From the NCBI RefSeq assembly GCF_009664365.1, contig NZ_CP044310.1:5395501-5459500 (forward strand): a stretch of DNA of 64,000 bases, read 5' to 3'. Source of the stretch: Paenibacillus xylanilyticus (GTDB lineage: Bacteria; Bacillota; Bacilli; Paenibacillales; Paenibacillaceae). Below are positions 1 through 8,899 of this stretch, one piece after another (position 1 is the first letter of the stretch; every line of letters starts with the position of its first letter). Below the pieces are notes generated by a model that worked only from the letters and a program-made list of their open reading frames with translations, ran no database searches and was not told the origin of the DNA. The position numbers were made by a program, and so were the translations under genes.

Positions 1-514
1 GACGTTTGCGCAATTTGCTCATCGGTTCCCGATATGCATCCTTAATTTTGATTAATTCAACAGCAAGATCATTATGCATTTTCGAATAGCCAAACTGTCT
101 CATCACGGTAAAATACGAAAAATGGGATTTTACCTTGGAGGTGTTCAGATTAAAAATTTCATTTAATACCGTGCCTGTCTTATCCAGAATTGCAAAACAA
201 CGAATGAACCCATCCTTGTAGAAGTACACGTATCGGGCGTACTCGGCCTTCTCCTCAATGGTCATGTCATCGGTGGAGCCAGCCCTGACCTTCTGGCGGA
301 AGTGGGAAGCAGCGAAGCAGGCCTGCTCCAGCTCGTCCAGTGAAGAAATTAATCCCTGCGTCCATACGTACAGTTTGCGATAATCGTGAGTCGGGTCCTG
401 ATTCAAATCCAGCTGTCGTTGTAACAGTCCGAGTGTCTCCACCATGGACTCGATCGCTTCTTCCAATACGCCCTCATTCTGACGCGGCAATTCACCCAGC
501 AACGTTCGCAGCAT
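1..514 (-). CDS. Cthe_2314-like HEPN domain protein (partial, C-terminus off the window)
   Basis: The minus strand opens with ATG at 514, preceded 6 nt upstream by AGGAGG (521-526), and stays open for 171 codons to the window edge, so the C-terminus is missing. The protein begins MLRTLLGELPRQNEGVLEE and is mostly helical and charged, with an aromatic stretch (YARYVYFYKDGFIR) in the middle. It resembles the Cthe_2314 HEPN family found in Paenibacillus and Clostridia. HEPN proteins are often RNases or toxins, but no clear R-x4-6-H HEPN motif is visible in this part, so function is not assigned. Family placement is from recognition only. Confidence 0.6.
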   Translation of the reverse strand, partial: MLRTLLGELPRQNEGVLEEAIESMVETLGLLQRQLDLNQDPTHDYRKLYVWTQGLISSLDELEQACFAASHFRQKVRAGSTDDMTIEEKAEYARYVYFYKDGFIRCFAILDKTGTVLNEIFNLNTSKVKSHFSYFTVMRQFGYSKMHNDLAVELIKIKDAYREPMSKLRKR

Positions 515-640
515 ATACAGCCTCCTCTTTCCACTCTGCTGATCAATAAGATGATTTATAATATTAAACCTAATCGGAATCAGAGTAAACGTATGATCGC
601 TGCTTACATTAGGGTGCCCTGCCCCGCCTGACATCAAACA

Positions 641-684
641 AAGCCCACCTGCCCAATGATGTGCATCATTGGATGGCGGACTTT
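641..684 (-). terminator. Terminator of ctaA
   Basis: Long hairpin read on the minus strand: AAGTCCGCC... pairs with ...GGTGGGCTT around an inner CCAATGAT/ATCATTGG stem, followed by TTTGTTTG. It lies about 40 nt past the ctaA stop. Confidence 0.75.
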
Positions 685-722
685 GCATTTGGAAACCATG
701 AACGACTCTGTACAATTAAATG

Positions 723-1661
723 TTAGAAACGATCAGCTGGTCGATGAAGCTTGTACACCAGGAAACTCATATAGGTTAATATCCCGAACAAAATGGCGAT
801 ATCAAGCATGTGAGCCAGAGCCACGAACATGTACACTTCCGGACGGCTGATGGTAAGCATCATGCCAAAACCGATCAGGACTTGGAGCAGAATGAGCACC
901 ACAGATACAACGCCCAATGCCCGAAGTTCCGTATTATCCGGATGTTTGCGATATGCATAATGCCCCAGGATTGCAATCACAATAACAAGGGAAGCAGCGG
1001 CTACACGGTGAGCAAATGCTACGGCCACGCCACCAGACAGTTCAGGTATAATCTGTCCGTTACAGAGCGGGAAGCCTGAGCATCCCCCAGCTGAGTCGGT
1101 ATGACTTACAAAGGCCCCTGTGTATACCACAAGATACGTGTAGATGGTTGAGAACCATACCAGGTTGCGGAAGCTTTTGCTGACCCGCGGGTATTTGTTC
1201 AATCTTTCGAGACCACCATGACGAGCCTCCTGCCTAATCCCGAGAGCCATCATCAGGGAACTGGCAAAGGCAATCAGGGCAAAACCGAAGTGCAGCGCCA
1301 TGACCGCCGATGATTGGGAGAAGACAACGGCAAAAGCCCCCATAATCCCCTGGATAATGACAAAGATCAACGTTAAGAAGGAAAACAACTGCAGATCACG
1401 ACGTGATTTGCCATATCGTAGAAATGCAACAAAAGAGGCAATGGAAAGTAATCCAGCCAATGCGCTGACCGCGCGATGCGAATATTCAATCAGTGAGGCT
1501 ACAGTATGTGCAGGAACGAGTTTACCGTTACATAAAGGCCACTCCGTGCCGCACCCCAGTCCGGATTCCGTCTTGGTAACGACCCCGCCGCCGAACGTAG
1601 CCAGGAACATAACAAGACAAGTTAATACGGTTAACCATTTAAACAAGGTTAAGTGCTTCAA
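723..1661 (-). CDS. ctaA: Heme A synthase (COX15/CtaA family)
   Basis: Converts heme O to heme A for aa3-type cytochrome c oxidase, in the cytoplasmic membrane. The 312 residues form about eight transmembrane segments, the size of Bacillus CtaA. Two extracellular cysteine pairs are present (C37/C44 in CGTEWPLC and C194/C200 in CSGFPLC), with the glutamate-histidine of IEYSH (E59, H62) and further heme-ligand histidines at about 124, 218 and 284. The start appears to be TTG at 1661 behind a weak GGTGAG site. The heme O synthase gene ctaB and a SCO gene lie about 18 kb away, so oxidase assembly genes are split here. Transcription ends at the hairpin at 641-684. Confidence 0.93.
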   Translation of the reverse strand: MKHLTLFKWLTVLTCLVMFLATFGGGVVTKTESGLGCGTEWPLCNGKLVPAHTVASLIEYSHRAVSALAGLLSIASFVAFLRYGKSRRDLQLFSFLTLIFVIIQGIMGAFAVVFSQSSAVMALHFGFALIAFASSLMMALGIRQEARHGGLERLNKYPRVSKSFRNLVWFSTIYTYLVVYTGAFVSHTDSAGGCSGFPLCNGQIIPELSGGVAVAFAHRVAAASLVIVIAILGHYAYRKHPDNTELRALGVVSVVLILLQVLIGFGMMLTISRPEVYMFVALAHMLDIAILFGILTYMSFLVYKLHRPADRF

Positions 1662-1885
1662 TTTTTTCTCACCCGCTGTTGGTTTAAGATGGCGAAGAAT
1701 GATCTCTCCGCTTGTTTCGATACTTTGACACTTATTTCACAACTAACACAACTAAATTCATTATACCGGATAAAAGTGTCATTGACGCCTCGCTTTGTGA
1801 CAAAATGTTAACGTCTGTCGACAGAATGACCAATAAGTCATCACCTTATATGTACCTTTATATTGTCCCCTGAAAAAGCAAAAAT

Positions 1886-1922
1886 AAAAACGCCATTTCC
1901 CCTTTTGAAGAGGAACGGCGCC
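1886..1922 (-). terminator. Terminator of the thioredoxin gene
   Basis: Minus-strand hairpin with arms GGCGCCGTTCC and GGGAAATGGCG and a TTTTTATTTTTGC tail, about 40 nt past the thioredoxin stop. Confidence 0.7.
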
Positions 1923-1959
1923 AATTAGAATTCACAGACGAATTCGCCCGTGCCTTCCT

Positions 1960-2304
1960 TTATTTATGAATCGTATTGTAAACTTCAACCGCACGCTGCA
2001 AAAATTGTTCAATCTCTTCTCTCGACTTGCGAAGTTTGTTCACGTAGCGAACAAGTTCGCGACCATCGGTGTATGCAACAAAGCTTGGAATACCCAAAAT
2101 ATTTTGTTCCTCACTAACGGTGCCCACCTGATCCACATCGACCTCAATCAGTGTCAAATCGCGAGCAAATTTTTCCTCGACCTCAGGCATAAACGGATCA
2201 ATGTACTTGCAGTCTCCGCACCAATCTGCCTTAAATACCGCTACGGTAAGCCGAGGAGATTGAATGGCCACATCAAACGCAGGCTTGGATGTAATCTGTT
2301 CCAT
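1960..2304 (-). CDS. Thioredoxin family protein, WCGDC active site
   Basis: A 114-residue single-domain thioredoxin fold for cytoplasmic thiol-disulfide exchange. The active site is ADWCGDC (C29 and C32), and the cis-proline loop is GIPSF. The usual second position is Pro in WCGPC; the WCGDC version occurs in YdbP-like thioredoxins of Bacillus, so this is probably a specialised thioredoxin rather than TrxA. Start ATG at 2304 follows AAAGGAAG. The gene is monocistronic, with a terminator at 1886-1922, and divergent from the DUF2515 gene. Partner proteins are unknown. Confidence 0.88.
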   Translation of the reverse strand: MEQITSKPAFDVAIQSPRLTVAVFKADWCGDCKYIDPFMPEVEEKFARDLTLIEVDVDQVGTVSEEQNILGIPSFVAYTDGRELVRYVNKLRKSREEIEQFLQRAVEVYNTIHK

Positions 2305-2422
2305 GACAACATCTTCCTTTCTGTACCTTGTCTTATCCTTAGTGAAGCAAATTGCCGAGTGGAAGTCAAATATTCAGCACATACTTATTTTAAAACCAAC
2401 CCTGATGAAAGGATGACAGGCG

Positions 2423-3694
2423 ATGACTTCCACCCGAAACGAAGCTGTATCCCCTGATTCGCTCTTTCGTATTGTTCGTTCCATTCCTGGAGCAGCCAGA
2501 GAAGTATGGCGTGGTAAACAGGCCGCTTGGAAGGCTTCGGCGCAGCTTCGTCATCCTTCACGAGATTTGGCTTGGGAAGCTGATATGGCTGAGACGCTAA
2601 AGGGAGAAATCGAACGCCTGTTACCCGGAACGGAGACGGCTTCTGCCCGCCATGCCAAAAGCGCCCCATTATGTGAAGAGGATTGCATCATTCTGGAAGA
2701 AATTAAAACGCTAACGGTGGAAAATAATCGAAGCAACATCACACGTACAGCAGCCTATTTGGCATGTTATGACCAATATCCCGAACTGCATTGGGCCCTG
2801 CTTGCCCACATGGTTTCCCGCAACGGTGGTTATCACATGACCGATCTGCAGAGCAACCTTATGCATAATTTGCAAAACCAGACAGATCGGGAGCATATGT
2901 ATCGGTTGCTCGAGCGCTGTAATGCACTCATTTTCCAGGATGCCTATCCTCAGCTTCTGCTCTACATGAACAGCAGGCGAATCGGGCGAAGCTGCTTCCA
3001 CCTGCTATCGCATTTTCACGTATCGGCGTTCATGACACCCATCTGGGAGCGATTCTGGTTGGAACGATGCAGCTCCCTGCTTAGTGTGGCATTAATTATT
3101 AATGAGCAGAACTATATTGAGAGCCGGGTCGTACAGCATCCTTATTTTCAAAAAGAAGTACTCTCCAAGCCTGCATTTCACCTTCACAACCTCGCGGGGC
3201 TTAATCATATTGTGTTTCCACTTGGGCGCGGAAAAGGACTCGCCGGGAGGGTAATCGAACATTTTGGCAAGCTGGATGAACGAATCATGTTTGGCAAAAG
3301 CCTGTACGCCATGCTGTTTGGCACCGAGCAGGTGTACACACAAGTGCTCGATTTTGCCCGTTCGGTTCCCCACAGGGGCTCACGTGCCGAATATTGGCCG
3401 GGTCTATTCACAACGAGCTTGGAGGGCTCAGCCGATTCGAAATTCTATACTCAGGAACTGCTGGAACACGAATGGATGCCAGAAGGTAGGCGATTATACA
3501 GCCCAGAGCTGCTCGCCGTATGGAAAGACACACCATATGAACCGATCACCAGACAGGACTGGCTGCAAAATCGGGATAGTCTTGGCCACCTCAGTGCACC
3601 GCGTCGTCCCTGGTTGTTCGAAATGAGCCATGAACACCGATATGGGATGCTCAAAACGGCCGTTGCCCATGATGCCAAGACATTGCTGCATTAA
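2423..3694 (+). CDS. DUF2515 family protein (YppC-like)
   Basis: A 423-residue protein of the DUF2515 family, represented in B. subtilis by YppC. The recognisable conserved core is NNRSNITRTAAYLACYDQYPELHWALLAHMVSRNGGYHMTDLQ (given here only as landmarks NITRTAAY, HWALLAHMVSRNGG and MTDL, at about residues 93-143). No transmembrane segment or known catalytic motif is visible. Start ATG at 2423 follows AAAGGATGACAGGCG. It is divergent from the thioredoxin gene and convergent with the flippase gene. Function is unknown in the family. Confidence 0.8.
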   Translation: MTSTRNEAVSPDSLFRIVRSIPGAAREVWRGKQAAWKASAQLRHPSRDLAWEADMAETLKGEIERLLPGTETASARHAKSAPLCEEDCIILEEIKTLTVENNRSNITRTAAYLACYDQYPELHWALLAHMVSRNGGYHMTDLQSNLMHNLQNQTDREHMYRLLERCNALIFQDAYPQLLLYMNSRRIGRSCFHLLSHFHVSAFMTPIWERFWLERCSSLLSVALIINEQNYIESRVVQHPYFQKEVLSKPAFHLHNLAGLNHIVFPLGRGKGLAGRVIEHFGKLDERIMFGKSLYAMLFGTEQVYTQVLDFARSVPHRGSRAEYWPGLFTTSLEGSADSKFYTQELLEHEWMPEGRRLYSPELLAVWKDTPYEPITRQDWLQNRDSLGHLSAPRRPWLFEMSHEHRYGMLKTAVAHDAKTLLH

Positions 3695-3756
3695 GCGACC
3701 TAGAGTACGGTTTTCTCGAATCGGCTGTCAGCTGTTCATCTTGTACGATTTCAGAA

Positions 3757-3793
3757 TAAAAAAGCCCTGCCCGCTTAAGCAGCAGACAGAGCT
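3757..3793 (-). terminator. Terminator of the flippase operon
   Basis: On the minus strand AGCTCTGTCTGC pairs with GCGGGCAGGGCT (several G-U pairs, which favour this strand), followed by TTTTTTATT. It lies 32 nt past the flippase stop. Confidence 0.75.
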
Positions 3794-3824
3794 TGTACTT
3801 ATTATAAGAATGTTTGGCATCAAC

Positions 3825-5453
3825 CTATGCCCGCTGACCCGAACCACGCTGAAGACGCATGAGCGGCCGCAGTACCTTTTGCAAAATACGCGGGTAGCTG
3901 CCAAGTTCATCTCTGCGCAATACGCGAAGAATGACGAGCATGACCAGGTATACGACCACAACGAGAGCACCGACAACCAGGCAAGTCATGAGGAAGGATA
4001 CACGTGCTGGCAGGAATAAACCGAAGATCCAATTGCCAGCCCAGTTTGCACCAAAACCAATACCTGCAGCAAGCAGGACAGTTACCACGAAACCAACCCA
4101 GCGATCACCCATGATCGAGAAGGTTACGATTTTTCTCAGTACGCGCAGGTTCAGATACGTAATCACCAGGAAACATAATGCTGTTGCAATAATGATCCCA
4201 TAGATGCCGAAGATCGGAGCCAGGATCAAGCTTGCTACCAATTTAACGATAATCCCTGCAGCTACACTGATCATTGTAATCCGCGGTTTACCTACTCCAA
4301 GCAGAATGGAGTTTGTCGTCATCATCGTAATTTGGAAAATGGTACCGAAGGTCAGCAGGGTAATGATTGGAGTCCCATCTGGCGTACTGAACAGTAATCC
4401 ATTCACCGAATAGGCTGCCGCACATAGGGCAATGACGATTGGCATGCCTGTCAAAATCGAAATGCGCATGGCCAGCGTAATTTGATTCTGGAGATGGGCT
4501 TCATCTTTGCGTGCAAAGGCTGCCGAAATGACAGGTACAAGCGATTGGCTAAGCGCAATGGCCAGAATTGGCGGGATTCCCGCAATACTTTGCGCCTTCG
4601 CACCGAGGATCGCCAGCACCCCTGTTGCCTCTTCTAGCCCAATACGGCCACTGAGCAGCGGAACCACGAGTGATGAATCGATGAAGTTAATCGCCGGAAC
4701 CGCAAGGGACGATAACACAATGGGAATCGACAGTTTGAAGATATCACTGTATATCCCTCGCATCGGCAGCTGCTCTGCACGAACAACCTCCAGCTGGGCT
4801 GCACGATCACTACGGCGCAGCTTCAAGGTGAAGTACAGCATGACGGCAAACGCACCGATACTGCCGAGCACCCCACCGAATGAAGCTCCTGCAGCAATCG
4901 TTCTGTCATCATAATTCCATTGCAGCATGACATATGCCACGATGATGGCTGTACCTACCCGGGCGAACTGCTCTACAATCTGAGATATACCGCCTGCCGT
5001 CATATTGCCGCGTCCCTGGAAGTAACCACGCATCATGGCAATAGCCGGGAAAAGCAGCAGCGCCGGAGCAAGGGCCCGAATCGCACTAACAGCCTCCGGT
5101 ACCTTGGATACATATGTTGCATAATAAGGCGCTGCAAACCACAGTAAGGCTGACATGACAACCCCGGCTACCGCGGCAAAGATCAAGGCAGCCTTATAAA
5201 TTTGCTGTGCTTCTCCCGCGCGCCCCAGCGCGTAGCGTTCAGACACCATCTTGCTGAGCGTGCTGGGAATTCCCGCTGTTGCGACGGTTAACAGCATTAA
5301 GTATACCGTATTGGAGATGGTAAACGATGCGTTACCGATATCGCCAAGGATATGCTCTAGCGGTACCCGCTGCACGAGACCAAGTACTCTGGCAATGAGT
5401 GCTGCGGCCGCCAGGATGAGCGTACCCTTAATGAATGTTTCCTTCTTAGACAA
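3825..5453 (-). CDS. MurJ/SpoVB-like polysaccharide or lipid II flippase (MVF/MATE fold)
   Basis: About 542 residues with 12-14 transmembrane segments. The N-terminal KGTLILAAAALIARVLGLV and the segment TVYLMLLTVATAGIPSTLSK are typical of the oligosaccharide flippase family that includes YtgP/MurJ, SpoVB and YabM of Bacillus. Such proteins move lipid-linked cell-wall precursors across the membrane. The reading frame runs upstream to 5504, but TTG at 5453 has AAGGGG 7 nt before it and gives the family's usual N-terminus (SKKETFIKG), so it is preferred. It is the last gene of a HAD-DUF456-flippase operon. Sequence inspection cannot decide between MurJ and SpoVB/YkvU roles. Confidence 0.8.
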   Translation of the reverse strand: MSKKETFIKGTLILAAAALIARVLGLVQRVPLEHILGDIGNASFTISNTVYLMLLTVATAGIPSTLSKMVSERYALGRAGEAQQIYKAALIFAAVAGVVMSALLWFAAPYYATYVSKVPEAVSAIRALAPALLLFPAIAMMRGYFQGRGNMTAGGISQIVEQFARVGTAIIVAYVMLQWNYDDRTIAAGASFGGVLGSIGAFAVMLYFTLKLRRSDRAAQLEVVRAEQLPMRGIYSDIFKLSIPIVLSSLAVPAINFIDSSLVVPLLSGRIGLEEATGVLAILGAKAQSIAGIPPILAIALSQSLVPVISAAFARKDEAHLQNQITLAMRISILTGMPIVIALCAAAYSVNGLLFSTPDGTPIITLLTFGTIFQITMMTTNSILLGVGKPRITMISVAAGIIVKLVASLILAPIFGIYGIIIATALCFLVITYLNLRVLRKIVTFSIMGDRWVGFVVTVLLAAGIGFGANWAGNWIFGLFLPARVSFLMTCLVVGALVVVVYLVMLVILRVLRRDELGSYPRILQKVLRPLMRLQRGSGQRA

Positions 5454-5513
5454 ACTAATTCCCCTTCTTTCCCCCACACGGACGTGCATCTGGTTGAAGC
5501 CCATCCCGAACGT

Positions 5514-6005
5514 CTATGCGAATCTTGCTACCCAGATAATAAACAGAACAATCATGACAATTTGCAAAATAATTTTCATTACCGTACTGGTGAACAGGCC
5601 AACGACGGAACCGAACCCAACCTTTGTAGCCTTGGAAGGTGATGATCCGCCGATTAATTCCCCGATAAATGCACCGATAAACGGTCCCAGTACCAACCCG
5701 AATGCAGGGATGACAAATGGACCAATAATGACACCAATCGTACTCAGGGTTGTAGATAGCTTGGAGCCTCCGAACTTCTTGACGCCCCATGCACTAACCA
5801 CATAATCCGCTACGAACAGAACCACCACGATTAGAATCTGGAAAATCCAGAACCATACACCAAACGGATCGAAGCTGAAGAACCAGCCATAGACCAGAAA
5901 CGCGAAAAAGATCGCTATAGCTCCAGGCAGTATCGGGTATACCGTTCCGGCCATTCCCACTGCAAACAAAAGCACAATTAAAATCCAGCCAACGGTTGCA
6001 AGCAA
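5514..6005 (-). CDS. DUF456 membrane protein (YqgC-like)
   Basis: A 163-residue, strongly hydrophobic protein with about four to five transmembrane helices. Glycine-rich segments such as VIIGPFVIPAFGLVLGPFIG (20 residues) and GAFIGELIGG match the DUF456 family (B. subtilis YqgC). Start is TTG at 6005, three bases after the stop of the HAD gene, whose last codons supply the AAGGGGG ribosome site. This tight spacing suggests translational coupling. It has no known function; the operon context with a flippase suggests an envelope role, which is inference only. Confidence 0.8.
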   Translation of the reverse strand: MLATVGWILIVLLFAVGMAGTVYPILPGAIAIFFAFLVYGWFFSFDPFGVWFWIFQILIVVVLFVADYVVSAWGVKKFGGSKLSTTLSTIGVIIGPFVIPAFGLVLGPFIGAFIGELIGGSSPSKATKVGFGSVVGLFTSTVMKIILQIVMIVLFIIWVARFA

Positions 6006-6008
6006 AGG

Positions 6009-6758
6009 TTATTCCCCCTTCAAAATGTGTTCACGAATGACTTCCACGATTCCATCTTCATTGTTGCTCGCCACAATCAGATCGGCGGCTTCCTTCACTT
6101 GTTCCTGTGCATTCCCCATGGCAACACCCAGACCTACCGCCTCGATCACGGCCAGATCGTTCAGGCTGTCTCCCACTGCGACGACTTCGGACATTTCTAT
6201 GCCCAGCAGTTTGCAGACCTCAGCCACGCCACTCGCTTTTGAAATGCCAGCCGGGTTAATCTCGATATTAACAGGTGAGGAATTCGTCATTTGAAGGCCT
6301 CCCAGCTGCTGCAGTTCCATCATGATCTGATGACGAACCTCATCATCCTCCGTATTGAAACCAAACTTCAGCCATTCCAGATCTTCAATATTTTCTGTCC
6401 AACGCTCACGGTTGAACAGCTCCTCTACCGAATATGCCCAGTACCAGCTGTTATATTTCTCACCAATCTCCTGCATGGTACGGATTAAAACCGGGTCCAT
6501 CAGATGACGAATGTGCAGGTCATGTGGAGCTTTCCAAACTTCACTTCCATTCACCGTAACCATCGGCGTTTCCAGACCAAGCTGTACCGCGTACGGCATT
6601 GCATGGAATACGGCTCTTCCTGTGGACAGGCACACATGCACCCCGCGCCGGATGGCGATCTGTATCCACTTGGCGGTTTCCTGGGTAATTTCATGATTAT
6701 CGTTGAGCAATGTCCCGTCCATATCCAGCGCCAGCAATTTGTATTTAAGTTCACTCAT
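6009..6758 (-). CDS. Cof-type HAD-IIB family phosphatase
   Basis: A 249-residue haloacid dehalogenase superfamily hydrolase. Motif I is ALDMDGTLL with the nucleophile and acid/base aspartates near residues 11 and 13; motif II is LSTGR; the C2B cap is followed by motif III (lysine of GISKASGV) and motif IV VAVGDSLNDL. Members dephosphorylate sugar phosphates, flavin or pyridoxal phosphates; the substrate here cannot be read. Start ATG at 6758 follows GAGGAGG. It heads a three-gene operon with DUF456 and the flippase, and its leader carries a terminator-like hairpin (6813-6843). Confidence 0.9.
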   Translation of the reverse strand: MSELKYKLLALDMDGTLLNDNHEITQETAKWIQIAIRRGVHVCLSTGRAVFHAMPYAVQLGLETPMVTVNGSEVWKAPHDLHIRHLMDPVLIRTMQEIGEKYNSWYWAYSVEELFNRERWTENIEDLEWLKFGFNTEDDEVRHQIMMELQQLGGLQMTNSSPVNIEINPAGISKASGVAEVCKLLGIEMSEVVAVGDSLNDLAVIEAVGLGVAMGNAQEQVKEAADLIVASNNEDGIVEVIREHILKGE

Positions 6759-6812
6759 GCAGTATTCCTCCTCGGTTGTCTCTCTACTTCTCTCTATCCA
6801 TCGATTCTCTCA

Positions 6813-6843
6813 CAAAAAGACCGCCCGGTATCCGCAGGGGCGG
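6813..6843 (-). terminator. Terminator-like hairpin in the leader of the HAD operon
   Basis: On the minus strand CCGCCC (6843-6838) pairs with GGGCGG (6826-6821), followed by TCTTTTTGTG. No gene ends here; the hairpin is about 20 nt after the predicted start of transcription from 6870-6899 and 55 nt before the HAD start codon, so it may attenuate the operon or end a short RNA. Confidence 0.55.
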
Positions 6844-6869
6844 ACGCTCCGGACGTCACAGCTAACGAC

Positions 6870-6899
6870 ATTTTACCACAGATCATCCAGATGCAACAA
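6870..6899 (-). promoter_or_regulatory. Predicted SigA promoter of the HAD operon
   Basis: Minus strand TTGTTG, 18-bp spacer, TAAAAT, with a TG one base before the -10 (extended -10). Confidence 0.5.
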
Positions 6900-7025
6900 A
6901 ATAACGGTCAATCCAAATAACGATATGAAGGCAGACAAGATCATATGCACTTATCTGCTGGAGCAGATCAAGGGAAATCCTCATCTATATGGATGTCATA
7001 CCCGATATCACACCTTCCAAACAGC

Positions 7026-7052
7026 AAAAACCGCCTGCGTATGCAGACGGTT
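7026..7052 (-). terminator. Terminator of mntABCD
   Basis: Minus strand AACCGTCTGC / GCAGGCGGTT hairpin with a TTTTTG tail, 13 nt past the mntD stop. Confidence 0.85.
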
Positions 7053-7064
7053 ATAATCTCGTTC

Positions 7065-7937
7065 TTAGCGTGTCGCGAATTTACGACGAGCGTAGCGGAG
7101 GATAATGCCATGTTTCGGAGACAGCAGGAGTGCCAGAACAAACAGAATTCCAGCTACCGCCACCATGCAGCCTGCAATGGAAGCATCCAATGCATAGGCC
7201 ATCATATAGCCCCCAACAGAGGAAGCAGCGCCCACCAGTACGCTGTACAAAATCATTTTTCCCAATCGATCCGTGAGCAGATAAGCTGTCGCCGCAGGAA
7301 CAATCAACATGCCTACCACGAGGATGGACCCCACACTTTCAAAGGAAGCCACGGATGTCATGGAAACAAGCCCCATGAGCAGGTAATGGAACAATACGAC
7401 CGGAATACCGCAGGCAGCTGCCAGCGCCGGATCGAAGGCGCACAGTTTGAACTGTTTATAGAATAGTCCGATAACAATCAGGATGACCAGGAGCGTAATA
7501 CCCAGCATCCAGACAGCCCTTGGCCCGACATCCGTACCTCCAAGTGTTAACGTATCCCACTGTACGTAGGCAATCTCACCAAAGAGCACACAGTCCAGAT
7601 CCAGATCGATATGCTGGGCGTTCAGACTGATCAGAATAACACCGACGGCAAACAGTGCCGTAAATACAATGCCAATGGATGCATCGGAAGACAGTCCCCC
7701 GGCCTGCAGGCTTTGAATGAAGAATACCGTTAATAGACCGAAAATAGTGGCTCCAAGCAGCATCCATAAGGAATCCCTGGAACCGCTCCATAGAAAAGCA
7801 ATGGCAATCCCGGGAAGCACAGCATGGCTGATGGCATCCCCAACCAATGCCATTCGCCGCAAGATAAGGAAACATCCAAGAATGGCACATGCGGACGAAA
7901 CCAATACAGCCGTTAATATGATCCAAAATGTAGCCAT
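7065..7937 (-). CDS. mntD: Manganese ABC transporter permease
   Basis: One of two permease subunits of the importer encoded by this operon. It has 290 residues and about eight to nine transmembrane helices of the ABC-3 (ZnuB/TroCD) family; GDAISHAVLPGIAIAF in the first third is the family's conserved loop. Its ATG overlaps the mntC stop (TAATG), so translation is probably coupled. With MntC it would form the channel energised by MntB. The mnt assignment rests on the operon layout (binding protein, ATPase, two permeases) and the MntR box upstream; related znu and tro systems carry zinc as well. Confidence 0.87.
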   Translation of the reverse strand: MATFWIILTAVLVSSACAILGCFLILRRMALVGDAISHAVLPGIAIAFLWSGSRDSLWMLLGATIFGLLTVFFIQSLQAGGLSSDASIGIVFTALFAVGVILISLNAQHIDLDLDCVLFGEIAYVQWDTLTLGGTDVGPRAVWMLGITLLVILIVIGLFYKQFKLCAFDPALAAACGIPVVLFHYLLMGLVSMTSVASFESVGSILVVGMLIVPAATAYLLTDRLGKMILYSVLVGAASSVGGYMMAYALDASIAGCMVAVAGILFVLALLLSPKHGIILRYARRKFATR

Positions 7938-8899
7938 TATAGCTCCCCCCGTTCCTGCTGTGTTCCTTGGGCGGAAAGTGTCTGAAGCGTAGCACGCTCT
8001 TCTCGAAGATAAGCCGATTTGGCCTGCATGCTTCGCAAACGGCGAGCCAGTAACCCCCGACGCGGAGCAAGCAGCGCCGAGCCGGCAAACAATACCGTAG
8101 CCGCGAGGACCGTCACGGGTCCTGTCGGCAGATTAGGAACGAGCGTACTGAAGATGGTGCCCGTGGCACCACTCAGAGCACCAAATATGCCTGCGAGCAG
8201 CACCATAAGTGCAAGTGAATCGGTCCAGCAGCGCGCTGCTGCCGCAGGAGTCACAAGCAAGGCAGCAACAAGAACAACTCCGACCGCCTGAATTCCCGCT
8301 ACAACTGCGATGACTGTCAGCAGCAAGATCAGCTGTTCCAGCATGGCTACAGGCAGCCCCATGCCCCGGGCGAATCCGGGATCAAAGCTCACAAGCTTGA
8401 ATTCCTTGAACCAGACCAGACAGGCAATGAGCAAAACGAGACAGACACCGCCCATGACGTATACATCCGTCATCACCATCGAGGCCGCCTGACCAAACAA
8501 ATATTTATCTAGCCCACTTTGACTTCCGCTGGCCCCATGCTGGATGCGGGTCAGCATGACTACACCGATACCGAAGAATACCGTCAGCACAATCCCCATC
8601 GCTGCATCCTGCTTAATCCGTGAATACCGGGTGATCCAGGATATCCCGAAGGTCGCAATGATTCCTGCAGCGAGTGCACCAAACAGAAAGAGACCTACGG
8701 ACTTGGTTTCCGTTAACATAAAAGCAATACAGATCCCTGGCAATGCCGCATGTGCCAATGTATCGCCCATCAAACTCTGGCGGCGCAAAAAGGTAAATGA
8801 ACCAATAATGCCACTACTGAACCCGAGCAACAAACAGCCAAGCAAAATCCAGCGTGTGTTGGGGTCAGACAGAATGGAAAAGATCCAGTTCCCCATCAT
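7937..8899 (-). CDS. mntC: Manganese ABC transporter permease
   Basis: A 320-residue ABC-3 family permease with about nine transmembrane segments and the conserved loop GDTLAHAALPGICIAF near residues 40-55. It is paralogous to the next gene, mntD, as in B. subtilis mntCD and Treponema troCD. The ATG overlaps the mntB stop codon (TAATG), and its own stop overlaps the mntD start in the same way. The C-terminal tail after the last helix is long and charged (RRLRSMQAKSAYLREERAT), longer than in MntD. Confidence 0.87.
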   Translation of the reverse strand: MMGNWIFSILSDPNTRWILLGCLLLGFSSGIIGSFTFLRRQSLMGDTLAHAALPGICIAFMLTETKSVGLFLFGALAAGIIATFGISWITRYSRIKQDAAMGIVLTVFFGIGVVMLTRIQHGASGSQSGLDKYLFGQAASMVMTDVYVMGGVCLVLLIACLVWFKEFKLVSFDPGFARGMGLPVAMLEQLILLLTVIAVVAGIQAVGVVLVAALLVTPAAAARCWTDSLALMVLLAGIFGALSGATGTIFSTLVPNLPTGPVTVLAATVLFAGSALLAPRRGLLARRLRSMQAKSAYLREERATLQTLSAQGTQQERGEL

